This document shows, in pieces, positions 47,701 through 60,220 of a stretch of DNA of 64,000 nt; position 1 is the first letter of the stretch, and each line of letters starts with the position of its first letter. The translations under genes were made by a program, and so were the position numbers. The stretch spans positions 65,886,001 through 65,950,000 of the forward strand of contig NC_133163.1 in NCBI RefSeq assembly GCF_040802235.1, in the 5' to 3' direction. The notes beneath the pieces were generated by a model, which worked only from the letters and a program-made list of their open reading frames with translations, was not told the origin of the DNA and did no database searches. This DNA comes from Manis javanica (taxonomy: Eukaryota > Chordata > Mammalia > Pholidota > Manidae).

Positions 47701-48530
47701 GAGGATGAAGTTCAACTGAATATAAATATTGCCAAAGTTAACTAATTAGATTTTAACTGCTTTAAAAAGATCATGCTACTTGGATCACATCTAATGACTG
47801 GATACTTAGGACATGATATTAATGCCTGTATAGTCTTTTCAACTACACACAGATGCTACCATAAGAAATCGATTTTGAAGAGTAGTTCCTTCCCTTATTA
47901 AATCTTGGAAAATTTTATTTTCAGGCATTTGGTAAACTGAAAAGGCTGCTGACAACTTCAAAAGTTCATATACAATAAAAAATTAAACACGTCCCCAAGG
48001 TATTAATACAAATCACAAAATGTTCAGACTAAGAATTAAGGTACTTAAATTCACATAAAAAGATTCAAGTCAGAGAGACCTCACTTGATCCACAGACTCT
48101 AACAACACACACCTATAGTTTGGCTCAATATTCATCAACCATGAAGAGAAAACAAAAATACATTCTTCAATGTTAGCAGCTCTGATATAAACCAGAACAG
48201 GTTTCCTATTTCCAGTGGCTCAAAAGAACATCCAGCCATAGTCAAAATTCAGATCCAGATAACATTTGAGTCTTGGTAATCTGTGTGATCTTGTTTTCCT
48301 CAACATTTTTAAAACTGAATTTTCACTTGTAAACATCCAGAATGAATTTTGAATCTCTGCTCACAGTACAGTAAAAACTAATATACTTCCCTAATAAAAC
48401 TTTTCATCATAGGACATAAATTTATATTATTTTTATTTTCCTACTTCATACACACACAAATTAGCTGATTTTTACCAACAAAATGGTTAAATTGAAGTAA
48501 ACTGTAACTTAAGATTATACAGCTTCTTAA
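44761..48530. other. Repeat-poor sequence downstream of ARHGAP5
   Basis: About 3.8 kb with no recognisable young or old repeat and no coding exon. The open frame at 45420-45689 (minus, 89 codons) has no known domain. Part of this stretch could be a longer form of the ARHGAP5 3'UTR. The low repeat content contrasts with the L1-packed left half. Confidence 0.4.
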
Positions 48531-48533
48531 TGT

Positions 48534-48539
48534 TTTATT
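48534..48539 (-). promoter_or_regulatory. ARHGAP5: Alternative polyadenylation signal AATAAA
   Basis: AATAATAAAAC context on the minus strand, 3.2 kb after the ARHGAP5 stop. A candidate distal signal. Confidence 0.3.
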
Positions 48540-48830
48540 ATTAGCATTCTTTATACAGAAGAAGCTTCACTAGTATTTACTGCAGCATCCTGTGGGTGAA
48601 GCACAAAATTACATTAATTATAAACAAAGAAACAAAGCACTTTTGACTTTTTAAAATTATATATATATATTTATATCCAGTTGACAAATAGCATCACAAT
48701 TATTACTGTATAAAAAACTAAAAATCACCATGGAAGCTAAGGCCTAAGTTCTTATTTCAATTGTTCCCTTTTGTTTATATCTAAGAGATATTAGAAATTA
48801 AATTCCAGTACCTCAAAAAAAGAAGTCCAC

Positions 48831-48836
48831 TTTATT
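48831..48836 (-). promoter_or_regulatory. ARHGAP5: Candidate polyadenylation signal AATAAA
   Basis: GTGTGTAAATAAAGTGGACTT on the minus strand, with a T-rich stretch just beyond, the arrangement of a vertebrate cleavage site. It lies 2.9 kb after the stop codon. Confidence 0.45.
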
Positions 48837-51733
48837 TACACACAGTACAGAAAATAAAAGCTGCTTTTGGCTGTTAGATTGGTGTTACCTGCAGTATTTA
48901 CAATGCAAATGTTAGGGAGGAAAAAACCACTAGTAACAAATATCATTTGAAATGGAAATATACTGTGCCTGGAATTTTGTTCTAAATTGTATATCCTAAT
49001 AAGTATATGTCGAATAGAAACTGACTTCAAATAAACCTACCAAAAATCTGAAACAGTACCATTATATTTCTTTGTATCGCTGACCTAGATACTGTTAAGT
49101 GTAATATTGTAATAAGTACAAGCACTGAAGCTTAAATGAAACAATGGCAACATGTATATAGATGGAATTTTATTTAAAATTATAAAATATAATGCCTTTA
49201 TGTTTACCCTTAATTATGAGACTAATATCCTTCTCATCCTTTAAGAAGTCTCATATATGACATGTCCCTAGTGAAACTTTCCAGTAACTTACCAGAAAAA
49301 AAGTTTATAATATTCTGTTTTTAGAATTATTTTTCTAATATCTAAAAACATGTATCTAAACACTGGCAAAACCAAACACAATCAATTCAGTGTAACAGAC
49401 TGAGCTTTAAACTGTACTTTTTAACTTTCAATTAACTGTAACCTACTAGTTAACTGAACCAAATGTAGAATTTTAAATGACCCTCTATGAAATTTTTCAA
49501 ATCAATTATAGAATGCATAGGAAAGTGGAGATAAGTTTTGGGGAAGGTGTAAGGTATTAATGTGGAAAATGGTATATGCTAGTTTTAATAACAAAAATAG
49601 CACTAAATGTACATGAAAGTTAAATTAACAGTATAAAAGAATAGCTTAAATAAACTGGGATTCACATATTACAATAGCAAAGTTATGACTAAATGAACTG
49701 AAGACATGAACAGTTCTGAAAATTCTCTCTTCATCCTACTTCCAAAAGAAATAGTCAGGCTTTTTTTCCTGTACATAGTTTTGAGCTTTGCCTATACCAT
49801 ATATAGTAGAAAAATAAATTCTTTAGCAACCTAGAAACAGTTTATAAAACTCTTAAAGTTTAATTTTCTTTGCCAGACATGCCAATGTTAAACTGACAGC
49901 TATAAATTAAAGCTATATAGACAACAGGTATACGTAATAGAACAAGTTAAGAATACTACATTTACCGGATTTTTCTTTTTAAAAATTACTGTACTTTCTT
50001 AATTCCTGTGTGCTTTGCAATAGGAATAATAGGGACTTTGTTTTCTTAGAAAAGATAACCACAGGTAGGAGGATAACACAAATAAGATCATTTATAATAT
50101 ACATGTACTTCAACAGCAGCCTGGTTCATGTCAACATCTTAGTTCTGAAGTTAAATTTAGAAGTACAATACCTAGGACATAGCAGTTGGGAAAGACAATA
50201 TTTATTTTAGGAAAAAAATGGAGCAAATCAAACTCTTAGGAGCCTCAAATCTCAAAATCATCTATTTACTATAATATACGTAAGACAACCTTAAAATTGC
50301 AGAATGAGTGAAGATTACAACATGGACCAAAGAATTTTCTCTTTACTACAGAAAATATAACTTAGCAATGAAAAATAAATCATTTTTCCTTTTCAGAAAA
50401 AATTGGCATGGTTTGATAGGCAACAAATTTTGAATGAAGCCTAAAATAATTTACCTATGCCACCTATTCTGAAAATTTTATCCATAATTTAGTGTTCTGG
50501 TTATATTTTCACTATCAAAATGTTTAACCAAAAGCAGCAGTCATTTACAGCAAATCTGGCACCAACAGCAAAGGAAAAATTGATTTAAAAAAACGGTGCA
50601 AAAGCCATTTTGGATTTTAGTACAACATATCATAGAAAAAAATTTGGATGCAAGTTTGCACTTTTGTATATACATACTCCTAGAGGCTGTCAGTACCCAA
50701 AGTATTTTTATTGCATATTAGCAATGGATTTTTGGATATGTTTTTAAGGGCCACATAAAAATAGAATAGATTAAATTGAAGTCCTAGATTAAAACGTTTG
50801 GTTTAAGGAATTTTCTACAACAAATTTCATGTTTATGTATGAAAAGTTATATAACCTTATGAAAATGTTATGAAGTATTTTCTATATTATACTAAATGTA
50901 TTTCCCCAGAGGGAAAAAATTAAAATATCTAAAATATATTAGATTAAGATTACAAGACCATCATAGATCTTTTGAACATGCAATCTGTTTACAGAATTAA
51001 CAGTATACAGGATGTTTATTTTATTATGGATCATAAGGAAATGATTGGTGACAACTATTCTTTGCACAACATTATCAACGCACTTTAGCCACAAGCATGT
51101 CCTTGGTATGTGTGTATGAAAAATATGTTCATCTACCCCTCACCAAATCATCCACAGGTTTTTAAGTAAAGATTAAGGTACAGAAATATGTTAAAGTGTA
51201 TTTTTCTTTCTTTCAAACAACATCCCAAGCATGGCATTAAGTAGCCTGAAATTATGAAATATTGAACTGGGCTTTTAGTTATCTAAACAGACAGACAAAA
51301 TGTGAATTAAGTTGCTCAAATTAACACATCAAATAAGAAAACCCAGCCATAAAGCAGGCTGAAAAGCATTAAATGTTTCATATATATGAGTTTTTAAATC
51401 ATTTAATTTCTATAGAAAAATTTTATTCACAATATAATGTGACAGAAAATGCCACAGGAATGATATACTGATTGCAATAAGGTTGCATGCAACAGCAGCT
51501 TTGTATTTTTATAGCTATTTGTTATAAAAATTAAACCTCTCCGTCATGCTTATCACATGGTCTTAGATTTGTAATGTAAATGAATAAAGAATACCATATA
51601 GTTCAAAGAGAAAATGTCTCATCATTATGAATGTGAACGGTAAGAAATATGAAGTATAACCACTGAACCCTGAAACATGCATGTCTAGATTTATTATTTG
51701 TCCAAATTGAGGCTGTCTGCAATCACTTCTTAC
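48837..51733 (-). other. ARHGAP5: Probable ARHGAP5 3'UTR
   Basis: AT-rich, free of recognisable transposons, directly after the stop codon and up to the candidate signal at 48831. Absence of repeats over ~2.9 kb fits a conserved long 3'UTR, but the end is inferred. TTTATT also occurs closer to the stop (for example near 51692), so shorter forms are possible. Confidence 0.45.
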
Positions 51734-52061
51734 TTATATAATACCAAGAGGATCCGTCTGTAACTGTGGCTGTATCAGCTGAGGCTGTAATGGTGGTGGT
51801 AACTGAAGCGGTACCATTGGTTCCACCAACTGTCCTGGGTTTGAAGGCGGTGGAGGAGCCACAGTGTTTGCAGTTTCCACAATTTCTCCATTGTAAAAGA
51901 AAAACTGACACTGCTGAATGAATGTTTCAACAACAGATTGATGGATTTTAGTGGTAGACAGAAACTCTCGATTTTCAAAATCAGGTCTCATCAAGGTTGG
52001 CCAAAAACAGATAGATAAGTTGTCTGCTGTCATTAGGTTGATTTTATTTTGCTGACTAACC
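51734..52061 (-). CDS. ARHGAP5: ARHGAP5 terminal coding exon: end of RhoGAP domain and C-terminal tail
   Basis: p190-B RhoGAP switches Rho-family GTPases off by stimulating GTP hydrolysis at the membrane and cytoskeleton. After the acceptor TGATTTCAG, this exon completes an arginine codon and encodes [26 protein letters not shown] and the last RhoGAP helices ([18 protein letters not shown]), then a ~50-residue tail rich in proline and glutamine ([20 protein letters not shown]) ending QTDPLGII and TAA at 51734-51736. The tail separates it from the paralogue ARHGAP35, which ends differently. The [13 protein letters not shown] block is a GTPase-contact region of RhoGAP folds. No stop or frameshift, so the gene looks functional. 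Confidence 0.93.
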
Positions 52062-53199
52062 CTGAAATCATGATAGGAAAAAACAGTTAGAAACCAATCA
52101 ACACTCATTACAAATAAAGAATCCTAGAGCAGGGTATGATCTTGGATGACTTAGTTTTACCTTTTATCTTAACTTCAAATTTAAAACATTTTTTCCTTCT
52201 TGTGCAATCTATGTTCATCTACACTGTAGTAACAGGAGACAGCAGTAAAAACGATTCATTATGAGAATCAAAGTTTTAAAAATGTTGTACCCTGGGGTTT
52301 TAGAATTTACTTATAGAAGCCTCCTTAATTTGTGTGAAGAAAAAACTTTTTCCCAGGGTAAGATGGACATGTGACAAATTTTCATGAGCTTTCAGCAAGA
52401 GAAACAGAAAATTCTAACTGCATATCCAAATCCCTTGACGACTGTGAGAGATGAAAGATAAACCATGGTATGCCATCTCTTTAAACCTTGGAAAAATTGA
52501 GCTTTGCATAATGACCTTATTATATCCTCCAACCAGAAGACTTTCCAACCTTCAAAAAAATTAAATTAGTTTTTAGCATTCCAAAACACAAGGCTTGAAT
52601 CATACAGGCCTCTTTGCTATTCCTCAATTCATCAAATATGCTTTTTGCCTGATGTTGTATCACTGGAGCCAAATAGTGCCAAGTGTTTTAAGTGTCTAAA
52701 ACAATACTGATGGTGGGCTACAAGTGTGATTCCTTGAACATGCTCTTTTCCCCCTACTCTTTTTTATGAAGTACAATTCATATTTCAACAATTTAATCAA
52801 GACATACAGTTATGTTCACAAATCATCCCTACACTCTGTATTGGGTAAGGTCTCCTATAGTAGTAAACCACACACATCTGTTATCATATCATGGACCACT
52901 ATTATGGTAATTTTCAAAAAAATAAATTTCACTATCATGCCACATTACTATGTATGGTGGCATTTTCTCAGGGAGAGAGACTTTGGAAAAAGGTTATTAG
53001 TAATAGTGATATAATTTTGGACTACACTGATAGCAATAATAAAACTTCAAATTGGTTAATATTCTCTTTTAAGTACAGGCTGAAATGTACTTGGTTGGGC
53101 ACTGAAATTAGTTTAAAAAAAAACAACAAACTTCAGCTCATTAAAATGGTGGTAGAAAATATTGTGAAGAGCAGACTTTAGGAAAATTTAGTAATTCTA

Positions 53200-53345
53200 T
53201 TCAGTCCCAAGAACAGTGAGGTATTATGCTTCTCATTTTCATGGTTGAGAAAATTAAGACTTAGCAAGGTTGAGTAATTAGTCCAAGGTCACAGAACTAA
53301 AAATGTTTCAAAACCTGTTTCACTCCTTAGTCTGATTTTAAGCTA
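53200..53345 (-). repeat. MIR SINE in ARHGAP5 intron
   Basis: Plus strand GGTTGAGAAAATTAAGAC and AATTAGTCCAAGGTCACAGA are reversed MIR blocks. Confidence 0.65.
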
Positions 53346-53995
53346 ATATACAATATAGCCTCTTTCACTTAAGGAATGGCATTGGGAGAAGGATCTTTTC
53401 AGAAAAAAGCATAGACTTGAAGCTAAATATTTAGGGCTATTAATACAGGATTGATGTCCTGCATTTTAGGTAAAAGGATAGACAGCAATATGAATTCAAG
53501 TTTTTGATAAAATTTCACTATGTGTAATATACAAACAAAACAAGCAAGATACAGAAAAGCAACACAGTATGACAGAAAAAGCAAATGGATATTCTTAGTA
53601 AGACTTGGATTCAAGTCATAAGATGTGCCTGTCATTAATTATATGACATTGGGTATATAATTTCTCTGTTTAAACCTCCATTTTTCCAAATTCAAATAGG
53701 TTTATTTTAGTTAATTATCTGTAACTTTGTATCTGAAATTAGATAGTGATAAAACAGAAAATTTACTTACCCTATTTACTATTTATATAACCAAGACATG
53801 TACTAAAAAAGTCACGTAATTTACTTTAAACAAGCTGATCAAAAATCTATTTTAAAAACCCAGAGAAAATGAGGAACCAAAACCGAACCATATATTTAGT
53901 TTGTGCCCTTTTTCTATCTTATAATTGCCCAGTTTATAGTTATGTGTTTGAAGTTTGTAGTGCATTTTATTTTCAAAAACAAGAAATAAAAATAC

Positions 53996-54101
53996 CTGTT
54001 AAGATGTGTTATTACATATCTGAATACGTCATAGTTTACAGGATGAAATTTCTTAACTATTTCTTTCAACGCGTGAAGACGTTCTATTTTATCCAGGATT
54101 T
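53996..54101 (-). CDS. ARHGAP5: ARHGAP5 exon: central RhoGAP helices
   Basis: 106 bp, acceptor TTTTACAG, donor AACAG|GTATTT. Encodes (K)ILDKIERLHALKEIVKKFHP and then VNYDVFRYVITHLN. The R-L-x-x-L and L-P-x-x-N-Y/F-x-x-x-x-x-L-x-x-H-L-x-R pattern is the helical core of RhoGAP domains, just before the block in the terminal exon. It starts with the last two bases of a lysine codon and ends with two bases of arginine, matching both neighbours. The intron to the terminal exon is 1934 bp. Confidence 0.92.
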
Positions 54102-54429
54102 CTGTAAAATTAAAGTAGTGAGGGATCTGTATAAAACTCACACATTAAAAATATCTGAGAAAGCCTCCTGTTATGCTTAAGAGACAATTGACGTGTTTGA
54201 AGCATATTAGGATAGGTAAACAAAAATGAAAACGTGTTGTAAAGAAACTTCTCATACATTATCTATTTCAAGCAGCCTTTTTGCAAGTAAAGCTAGCCAC
54301 TGAAGATCGAAGTGACTCAGAGATGGTAAAATGGTAAATGGTATATTACCAATTTACTCAAGTAATTTATATAACTAGATATTGGTTTAGAATGAACTAA
54401 TTACTGATAAACCTGTTAGACTCTACACA

Positions 54430-54700
54430 ACAGAGTAAATATTTTTAGGTTTTTGAGGGCATAACTACTCAAACCCTGTAGTTGTTAGCAGAAAAGCAGC
54501 CACAGACAACATGCAACAAATAAGTGTGGCTTTGCTGCAATAAAACTTGAAATATGAGTTTCATAACATTTTAATGTGCCATGAAATTTCCTTTTAGTTC
54601 TCTTCATCTAAAAATTTAAGAACCATTTTCTGCTTGCAAGCCTTCCAAAAACTGGTGGCAGGCCAAATTTGGCCCACAGGTCAACTCCCTTAAGTATCAC
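54430..54700 (+). repeat. hAT-type DNA transposon relic in intron
   Basis: Recognisable blocks of a common MER-type element: AAATATTTTTAGGTTTTTGAG, GGGCATAACTACTCAA, AAGCAGCCACAGACAAC, GTGTGGCTTTGCTGCAATAA, and GGCCAAATTTGGCCCACAGG at the end. Non-autonomous; the exact family is not certain. Confidence 0.6.
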
Positions 54701-54853
54701 CCTATCTTTATTTATAATCCACTTTGCTTATCAAAAATCTTTTTTTCCTAAGTAGTTCAAGCATTTAACTCAGTTACTCTCCAAAGCTATGCAAATTATG
54801 GAACAGGATAACTGAAATGTCGTTCTGCTGCAAATGGGAGGTAAGAGAGAACT

Positions 54854-54961
54854 TTACTGCTCTTCCTCATTAATTTCATTCTTCCAAAAAGCTAACAATG
54901 GAGGAGTTACCTCTGCAAACCGAATTTCCTTTGGAGGAACCCAGTCTGCATACCGATTCAT
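54854..54961 (-). other. Short open frame in ARHGAP5 intron, possible retropseudogene relic
   Basis: The minus strand reads MNRYADWVPPKEIRFAEVTP and on to KNEINEEEQ, 35 codons then TAA, with the same frame open about 15 codons further upstream (NESLLVLGYTT). Its composition is protein-like (tryptophans, PP, charged C-terminus) and unlike the AT-rich surroundings. No splice acceptor was seen next to it. I do not recognise the parent protein; a 3' relic of a processed gene copy is the likeliest explanation, and an unrecognised alternative terminal exon is less likely. Confidence 0.3.
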
Positions 54962-55649
54962 GGTAGTATAACCAAGTACTAACAAACTCTCATTTGCCAC
55001 ATATTACTTCAAAATCAGTCCTCAAACATTTCCTAAGAAATAAAGTTCTGAGGCTATTGTTTACAGTCAAGAACATCTAAGCTATCAATTAAAACATTTT
55101 CCATTTACACATGAGAATATGCGTAAGGCAACTTATACCTTGTGTGTAAGTTATAAAAAATATACTGAAGTGGTTTTTAATTAAAGAAAATTAACTAAGA
55201 ACTTTAATATAATCAAAATTATAAGAAAGTTGTCTCACTTAAAAGAGCTTGAGGACTTAAAATCAAAAGGAAATTTTAAAGAGAAATATTTAGAAACTAC
55301 ATTTTTGTAGTTATTAACCACAATGTGGATTCAGTACTATGTTACCTGATAATTCAAATAGACCCATCTCACTTTCCAGGTATCTAGTACTATTTGTTTC
55401 ATAGAAACATCTGTATGAATGCTGCCAAAGTAGGAATAAATATTCACTTTCCTGCCTTTCTTTTTCAAAAAATGACTTAAGACAGGAAGCTAAAGTTAAT
55501 TTGACTTGAAAAAATTTAAATACATACGTGTACAGACCAGATGTGATTATTTTACTGAAGTACATTACAGATACATCCAAATGAAGAGTTCAATTTTCTT
55601 ACAATACCTTTGACTTGAACTAAAAATACAAATTTAAAACTTCTAGTAC

Positions 55650-55775
55650 AATGATCTTCAAACTTTTAGGAGCACTGAGTCACTTGGGGAGACTATTAAA
55701 ACTAAATATTCCTGGAGGCTATCCCCAGGGATCTGATTTATTTAGAAAAACATACCTTTAAGAAACAGGTCTAGA
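55650..55775 (+). repeat. MER5-type DNA transposon relic in intron
   Basis: ATCTTCAAACTTTTAGGAGCA, TCACTTGGGGAGACTATTAA and GGGATCTGATTTATTTAG follow the MER5A order (non-autonomous hAT-Charlie). Confidence 0.6.
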
Positions 55776-55898
55776 AAGCTGAATTTCTATTAGCTACATT
55801 CTAGTGCACTGCAAAACCTAGTGATTTTAACATATAGCAATCAATATACAAAAGTCACAATCCCCATTCCTCTCAAATAAAGAAGGCTTTTTACTCAC

Positions 55899-56030
55899 TT
55901 GCTGCTTCCAACAGCTCAGGATGAAGAGAATATGGAATTAAAGGATCTGGCAGATCTGCAAAGAAAGCTTTAAGAGCTCCAGCTACAGCATTTACTGTTA
56001 CTTCCATTGATATTAGGCTGATATTATGAT
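55899..56030 (-). CDS. ARHGAP5: ARHGAP5 exon: RhoGAP domain second segment
   Basis: 132 bp, acceptor GTCCTACAG, donor GCAGCAA|GTGAGT. Encodes (D)[20 protein letters not shown] then [20 protein letters not shown]. The [18 protein letters not shown] motif is the hallmark GTPase-binding helix and loop of RhoGAP domains. It begins with two bases of aspartate and ends with one base of lysine, in phase with exons on both sides. The downstream intron is 1797 bp and holds the MER5 and hAT relics. Confidence 0.93.
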
Positions 56031-56385
56031 CTGTAGGACAAAAATTAAAATTTTAAATTATAATTTATATAATAAAATTTTTATTATGGGCAAAGTAAGA
56101 TAAACATGTACCTGTAGATCCAAAGATATTTTAAGTCTTCTCATCATACACCTTTCTTTATAGGCTGATTCAACCCTCCCCCATTGTTTAAATATAGGTT
56201 TGCCTGACAAGAAATATAGGTAAGAGAAAAACCAAGCAAGAAGCATATTCTATTATAATAAAAAATGCCGTTAAGCTTACTGGTATATAGAAGGACATTA
56301 GCTTTTACTAATACCTATCCTCTTTTAAAGTATTTTTTTTACATATGGACTACTTAAGAGGTCATAAGGAAACAGAAAAACAAAA

Positions 56386-56400
56386 ATTATATATATATAT
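56386..56400. repeat. Short TA simple repeat
   Basis: An AT dinucleotide run within the intron between the 78 bp and 132 bp exons. Similar runs occur near 48660 and 62230. Confidence 0.6.
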
Positions 56401-57069
56401 TTGAATCTACATAGTTTATATTTAAAATTTTTAATATATAAGTTGAAATATTTTTAGTGAGATTCTGGCTTAAAAAGTGATAATGAACATATTAAATAGA
56501 TGTAACATAAGGCTAATTTGTTGCTAAACAGACCATTTTTCACTAACTGTATCAATACTCATGATAGAAAACATAAAAATCCAGACCAACAAAAAAGAAA
56601 AAAATTACTCCCAATACCCAAAGACAATCACTTGTTTACAATTAAGTGTGTTTCCTTTCAGCCCTTATCTGCTCATTAAAAAAAAAAAAAGACAAATCAC
56701 ATATATACATTTTATATTGGGCTTATTTGTTAAGCATTACCAAGGTTATTAAAATTTTACAAGCAACTTTGGTGGAGGTGGGAGTGTAACTTCAAACTAG
56801 CACAACATTTGTAAGAATAGTGCTAAGAAGTCACACATATTCTTAATCAAGAATCACCAATTATTAACATTTTGCCCTAATTTTAACAGTTACAAAACAT
56901 TCCCCCAGATTTAACAGTTTGCATAATATTCTTTACTGAACATTTTGATTTCATTTAAAAACATCATAAAGATGCTGTGATAAACATGTTTATGTATTAA
57001 AGCTTATTTCCTTATAATAATAACTACCCAAGGAACATTTAGTATGGTGTCTGGCAAAGAAAACTCTTC

Positions 57070-57245
57070 ATATGCATATCTGATTAGTCTTGATAGTACT
57101 CTTATTACTCCCATTCTAGAAATGAAAAAGTTGAGATTCAGAAATATTAACTTCACTAGGGCACAAAGACAATTATATGACAGAACCAGAAAACAAAACC
57201 AGGAAATCTAATTCAAAAAGCCCTGGTACTACCATCCTCCCTCCA
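57070..57245 (-). repeat. MIR SINE in ARHGAP5 intron
   Basis: Plus strand ATTACTCCCATTCTAGAAAT, AAAAAGTTGAGATTCAG, TTCACTAGGGCACAAAGAC and ACAGAACCAGAAAACAAAAC are reversed MIR blocks. Confidence 0.7.
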
Positions 57246-57429
57246 TCACTAGATTAAACAGTTTTTCTAACAAAATATTTTTTTAAGTAAAATACTATAC
57301 AATACTCTTTTCAAAGCCAAGGAAAACATACACACCACTCAAAAATCATAATTTTACCATTTCAACACATATAAATGTATGCTATTTTACAAGGCATTCT
57401 ACTATTCTATTTATAAAGACATGGGTGGT

Positions 57430-57960
57430 CCCCAATCCTTTTAAAATTATAAACAATGCTGCAGTGAATGCTCTTGTTAAGTGCATGATGGTATGCTTAC
57501 ACAAAGATTTCTGTTAACAAATATTTACAAGTGGAATTTCTCTAGCAAAGCTACCTGAATTTTAAGATATTCATGAAATGCCTCCCTAAAAGCACCCCAA
57601 CCAACAGTGTACAACATACCTGTTTGTTTACATCCTGTCAACAATCATTCTTGTTCTGATCATTAACAAATGCAATCATTTTGGTTTAATTTCTATTTCT
57701 TTATAATTGATAGAGACAGCATATTTTCATGTACTTGTTGGTTGCTTTCCTCTATGTAATTGCTTAATCTATCACGGAGATCCACAGGGTCACCACATTC
57801 ACAGTTTGTCTCCTGATTTTATGTTTTATCCATTAATACACAATTTTTACATTTTTAGGTAGTCCAGTTTATTATCTTATTATGCTTTCTAGGTTTCATA
57901 TTGAATTCAACCTTTCCCTATTCCAAGATTATAAAAATGCACACTCATTTTTCTCTTTAG
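57430..57960 (-). repeat. Ancient LINE-1 ORF2 end, antisense to plus strand, in intron
   Basis: AACAATGCTGCAGTGAATGC, AGTGGAATTTCTCTAGCAAA, CCAACAGTGTACAACA and GATCATTAACAAATGC follow the reverse of the L1 ORF2 C-terminal region. Same strand as ARHGAP5. Confidence 0.65.
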
Positions 57961-58398
57961 TTTTCATTTCTTACATTTAAACCTTAATCGCATACAGAAT
58001 TTACTATAATATGAGTAGGAAATTCAGCTTTGTTTTTACTCCTACTGGTTAGTTGGGTGGCCCAAAATTATGGGAAAAAAACCCCCCCCAAACTTTCAAA
58101 AAACAAGCACCTTTTAAACTGCACTTTCAGGTAACTACTATCTCTTATATACAAAGATGCTGATACATCATAAACCAATTTATTGCTTTCCCAGTTCTGG
58201 TAATGGATTTACAGCTGTCCTATTCCTTGACTGTGGTACCTATTCTATTAAATACTTCTAATTCCACTTTTAATCTCTCTCCCCTCAATATCCATATACT
58301 TAGGAAGTTTTCATTTGAAAATCAATCTTCCCATCATAAAATTTCATTAAGAAAAATAATACAACAATGGTTTTATTTTTATATAACTGTCTTCTTAC

Positions 58399-58476
58399 CT
58401 TGATCAAACTGCTTTTGAATGTTGTCTTGATCTGTTTTGTTCCCACTAACACGGTAGAGTCCTTCAGTACATAATC
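58399..58476 (-). CDS. ARHGAP5: ARHGAP5 exon: RhoGAP domain start with arginine finger
   Basis: 78 bp, acceptor TTCTTTTAG, donor GATCAAG|GTAAG. Encodes (G)LCTEGLYRVSGNKTDQDNIQ and KQFDQ. The arginine in G-L-Y-R-V-S-G is the catalytic finger that RhoGAP proteins insert into the GTPase active site, and it is intact. The first base of the opening glycine codon must come from an exon beyond 64000, because no match to the preceding domain start was found in 58477-64000. The upstream intron is therefore more than 5.5 kb. In relatives most of the protein (GTPase-like and FF domains) is coded by one very large upstream exon, outside this window. Confidence 0.93.
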
Positions 58477-59039
58477 CTAAAAGAATAAATACATATATAC
58501 TCTTTCATACATGCATATAATTATCTATAAGAATATACTTAACTTTACATACATCTTAGTAATTAATGAAAATATGGTGATAAAATATTTTTAGGAATTA
58601 CATATTTGAGCATTTTATGTACAGTAAGTTCTTAATAAAATTTTAATCTTAAACTATGTAGGACATCCAGTTCTAAGCAAACATTAAGATGTGTTCTCCC
58701 TATTTCTTCCACTAAATACAGCTAACATTCCTGATTGCAATATATAAAAAACAAAGATCAAAAGATTCTGTACAGTGGAGACATGAAGGAAGACTAAAAA
58801 GCAACCCTGGAACTTTGAATAATAAATATGGACAGTGAGTTCCCTGGGTTTTCTTTCTGCCTCTTATGTATCCTGGACCAGGCAACAGAGAAGCCTACAA
58901 TCCAGAATACCACAAGGAGCTCAGGCAAAAAATAAAAATGAGAACAATACAACAAACAGAAAAAACTCACGAACAAGAAAAGCTTACTCTCCAGTGAAAA
59001 GAGAAACGTTCAGCCTAGCAAGTAAAACAAAACAATTCT
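58477..59039. other. ARHGAP5 intron, unassigned
   Basis: No exon or repeat recognised. The two short overlapping frames near 58800-59040 lack domain features. Confidence 0.4.
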
Positions 59040-59845
59040 GACCATAATTGCTCTAACTCCAGACAAAGACCACAGAACTCATGATTCCTCATATACATCA
59101 GTGGCAACCAAATAGGGAAAACAGAATTTCACCTCTCCTGCCCCTGGAATGTCAGGGCTGTGTAGAGATCCTGAACTTCCACCCTACTTTGAGGTAGGAA
59201 GGACCCTCACCTACCCACCATAGTAGTGTCAGAGAGGCTCCTGGAGACCAAGTAGGGAGTCTGAACTTCCACTTGACCTTGTAGTAATGAGGCAGCCCTC
59301 CTCCCCTACTGGAGCAGTTTGCAGAGGAGGCCTGCTAAACTGAGGATTTAAATATGATTCAAAGTCTCATAGAATAATATCCAAAATGTCCAGGATACAA
59401 TAAAATTAAAATCAATTATCATACCAAGAACTAAGAAAATCTCAACTTGAATGAGAAAAGACAACAGACCCCAACACAAAGATGTCAACTGTAGAATTAT
59501 CTGATGAGGATTTTAAAGCAGCTAATTTATAAACATATTTTAAAGCAGCCAATTTATAAACATACTTTATATAAATGAAAAATAGTTTCAGCAAAGAAAC
59601 AGAAATACACAGAAGAACTAAATGGAATTTTTAGGACAAAGAAAGACAATAAGAGAACCTAAAAATTCACTAAATGGGCTCTGTAGCAGAATGGAGTTGA
59701 TAAGAGCAATGAACAAGTGAACTTGAAGATAAATCAATAGAAATTACCCAGTCTAACAACATAAAGAAATTAGACTGAAAGAAAAGAAAAGAAAAGCATT
59801 AGAGAATTCTGGGACAATAATAAAAGATCTAACATTTTTGTCATT
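59040..59845 (+). repeat. Ancient LINE-1 5'UTR/ORF1 fragment in intron
   Basis: Old L1/HAL1 ORF1 blocks are readable in order: AGCAAAGAAACAGAAATACA, GAAGAACTAAATGGAATTTT, GGCTCTGTAGCAGAATGGAG, GTGAACTTGAAGATAAATCA and GACAATAATAAAAGATCTAA. It lies antisense to ARHGAP5. Confidence 0.7.
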
Positions 59846-60220
59846 GGCCAGTCTATACCTATCTGTATGTTTAATGGGAAGTTCCTCAAAGCACTTCTTA
59901 AAGACACTCAATTTGATAAGGCATTGCATTCTGATCACATGAGAGGGAGGAAAAAAGAATCAATGGAAAAGCAGATTCTGTCAAACTTATTCCTGACCAA
60001 TGTCAAGGCCTTTCAGGGACAATGCATTAATTTCAATTTTTCACCTGGTTAAAATTATTTTGTTCTTTTCAAAGATTCTAAGGACATGGAAGGGAAACAA
60101 AATGTATCCATACCGGGGAAAAATAAATCAATATTCAAAAAGACATGAACATAAAGGGAGCAAAAATCCACTGATAAGTTTCATGGCCATAAAGTTATAA
60201 AGTTTTACTAACACAGTTAG
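59846..60220. other. Unassigned intron sequence
   Basis: No L1 landmark here. The overlapping short frames on both strands (59753-59938 minus, 59867-60052 plus) were not recognised. Confidence 0.35.
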
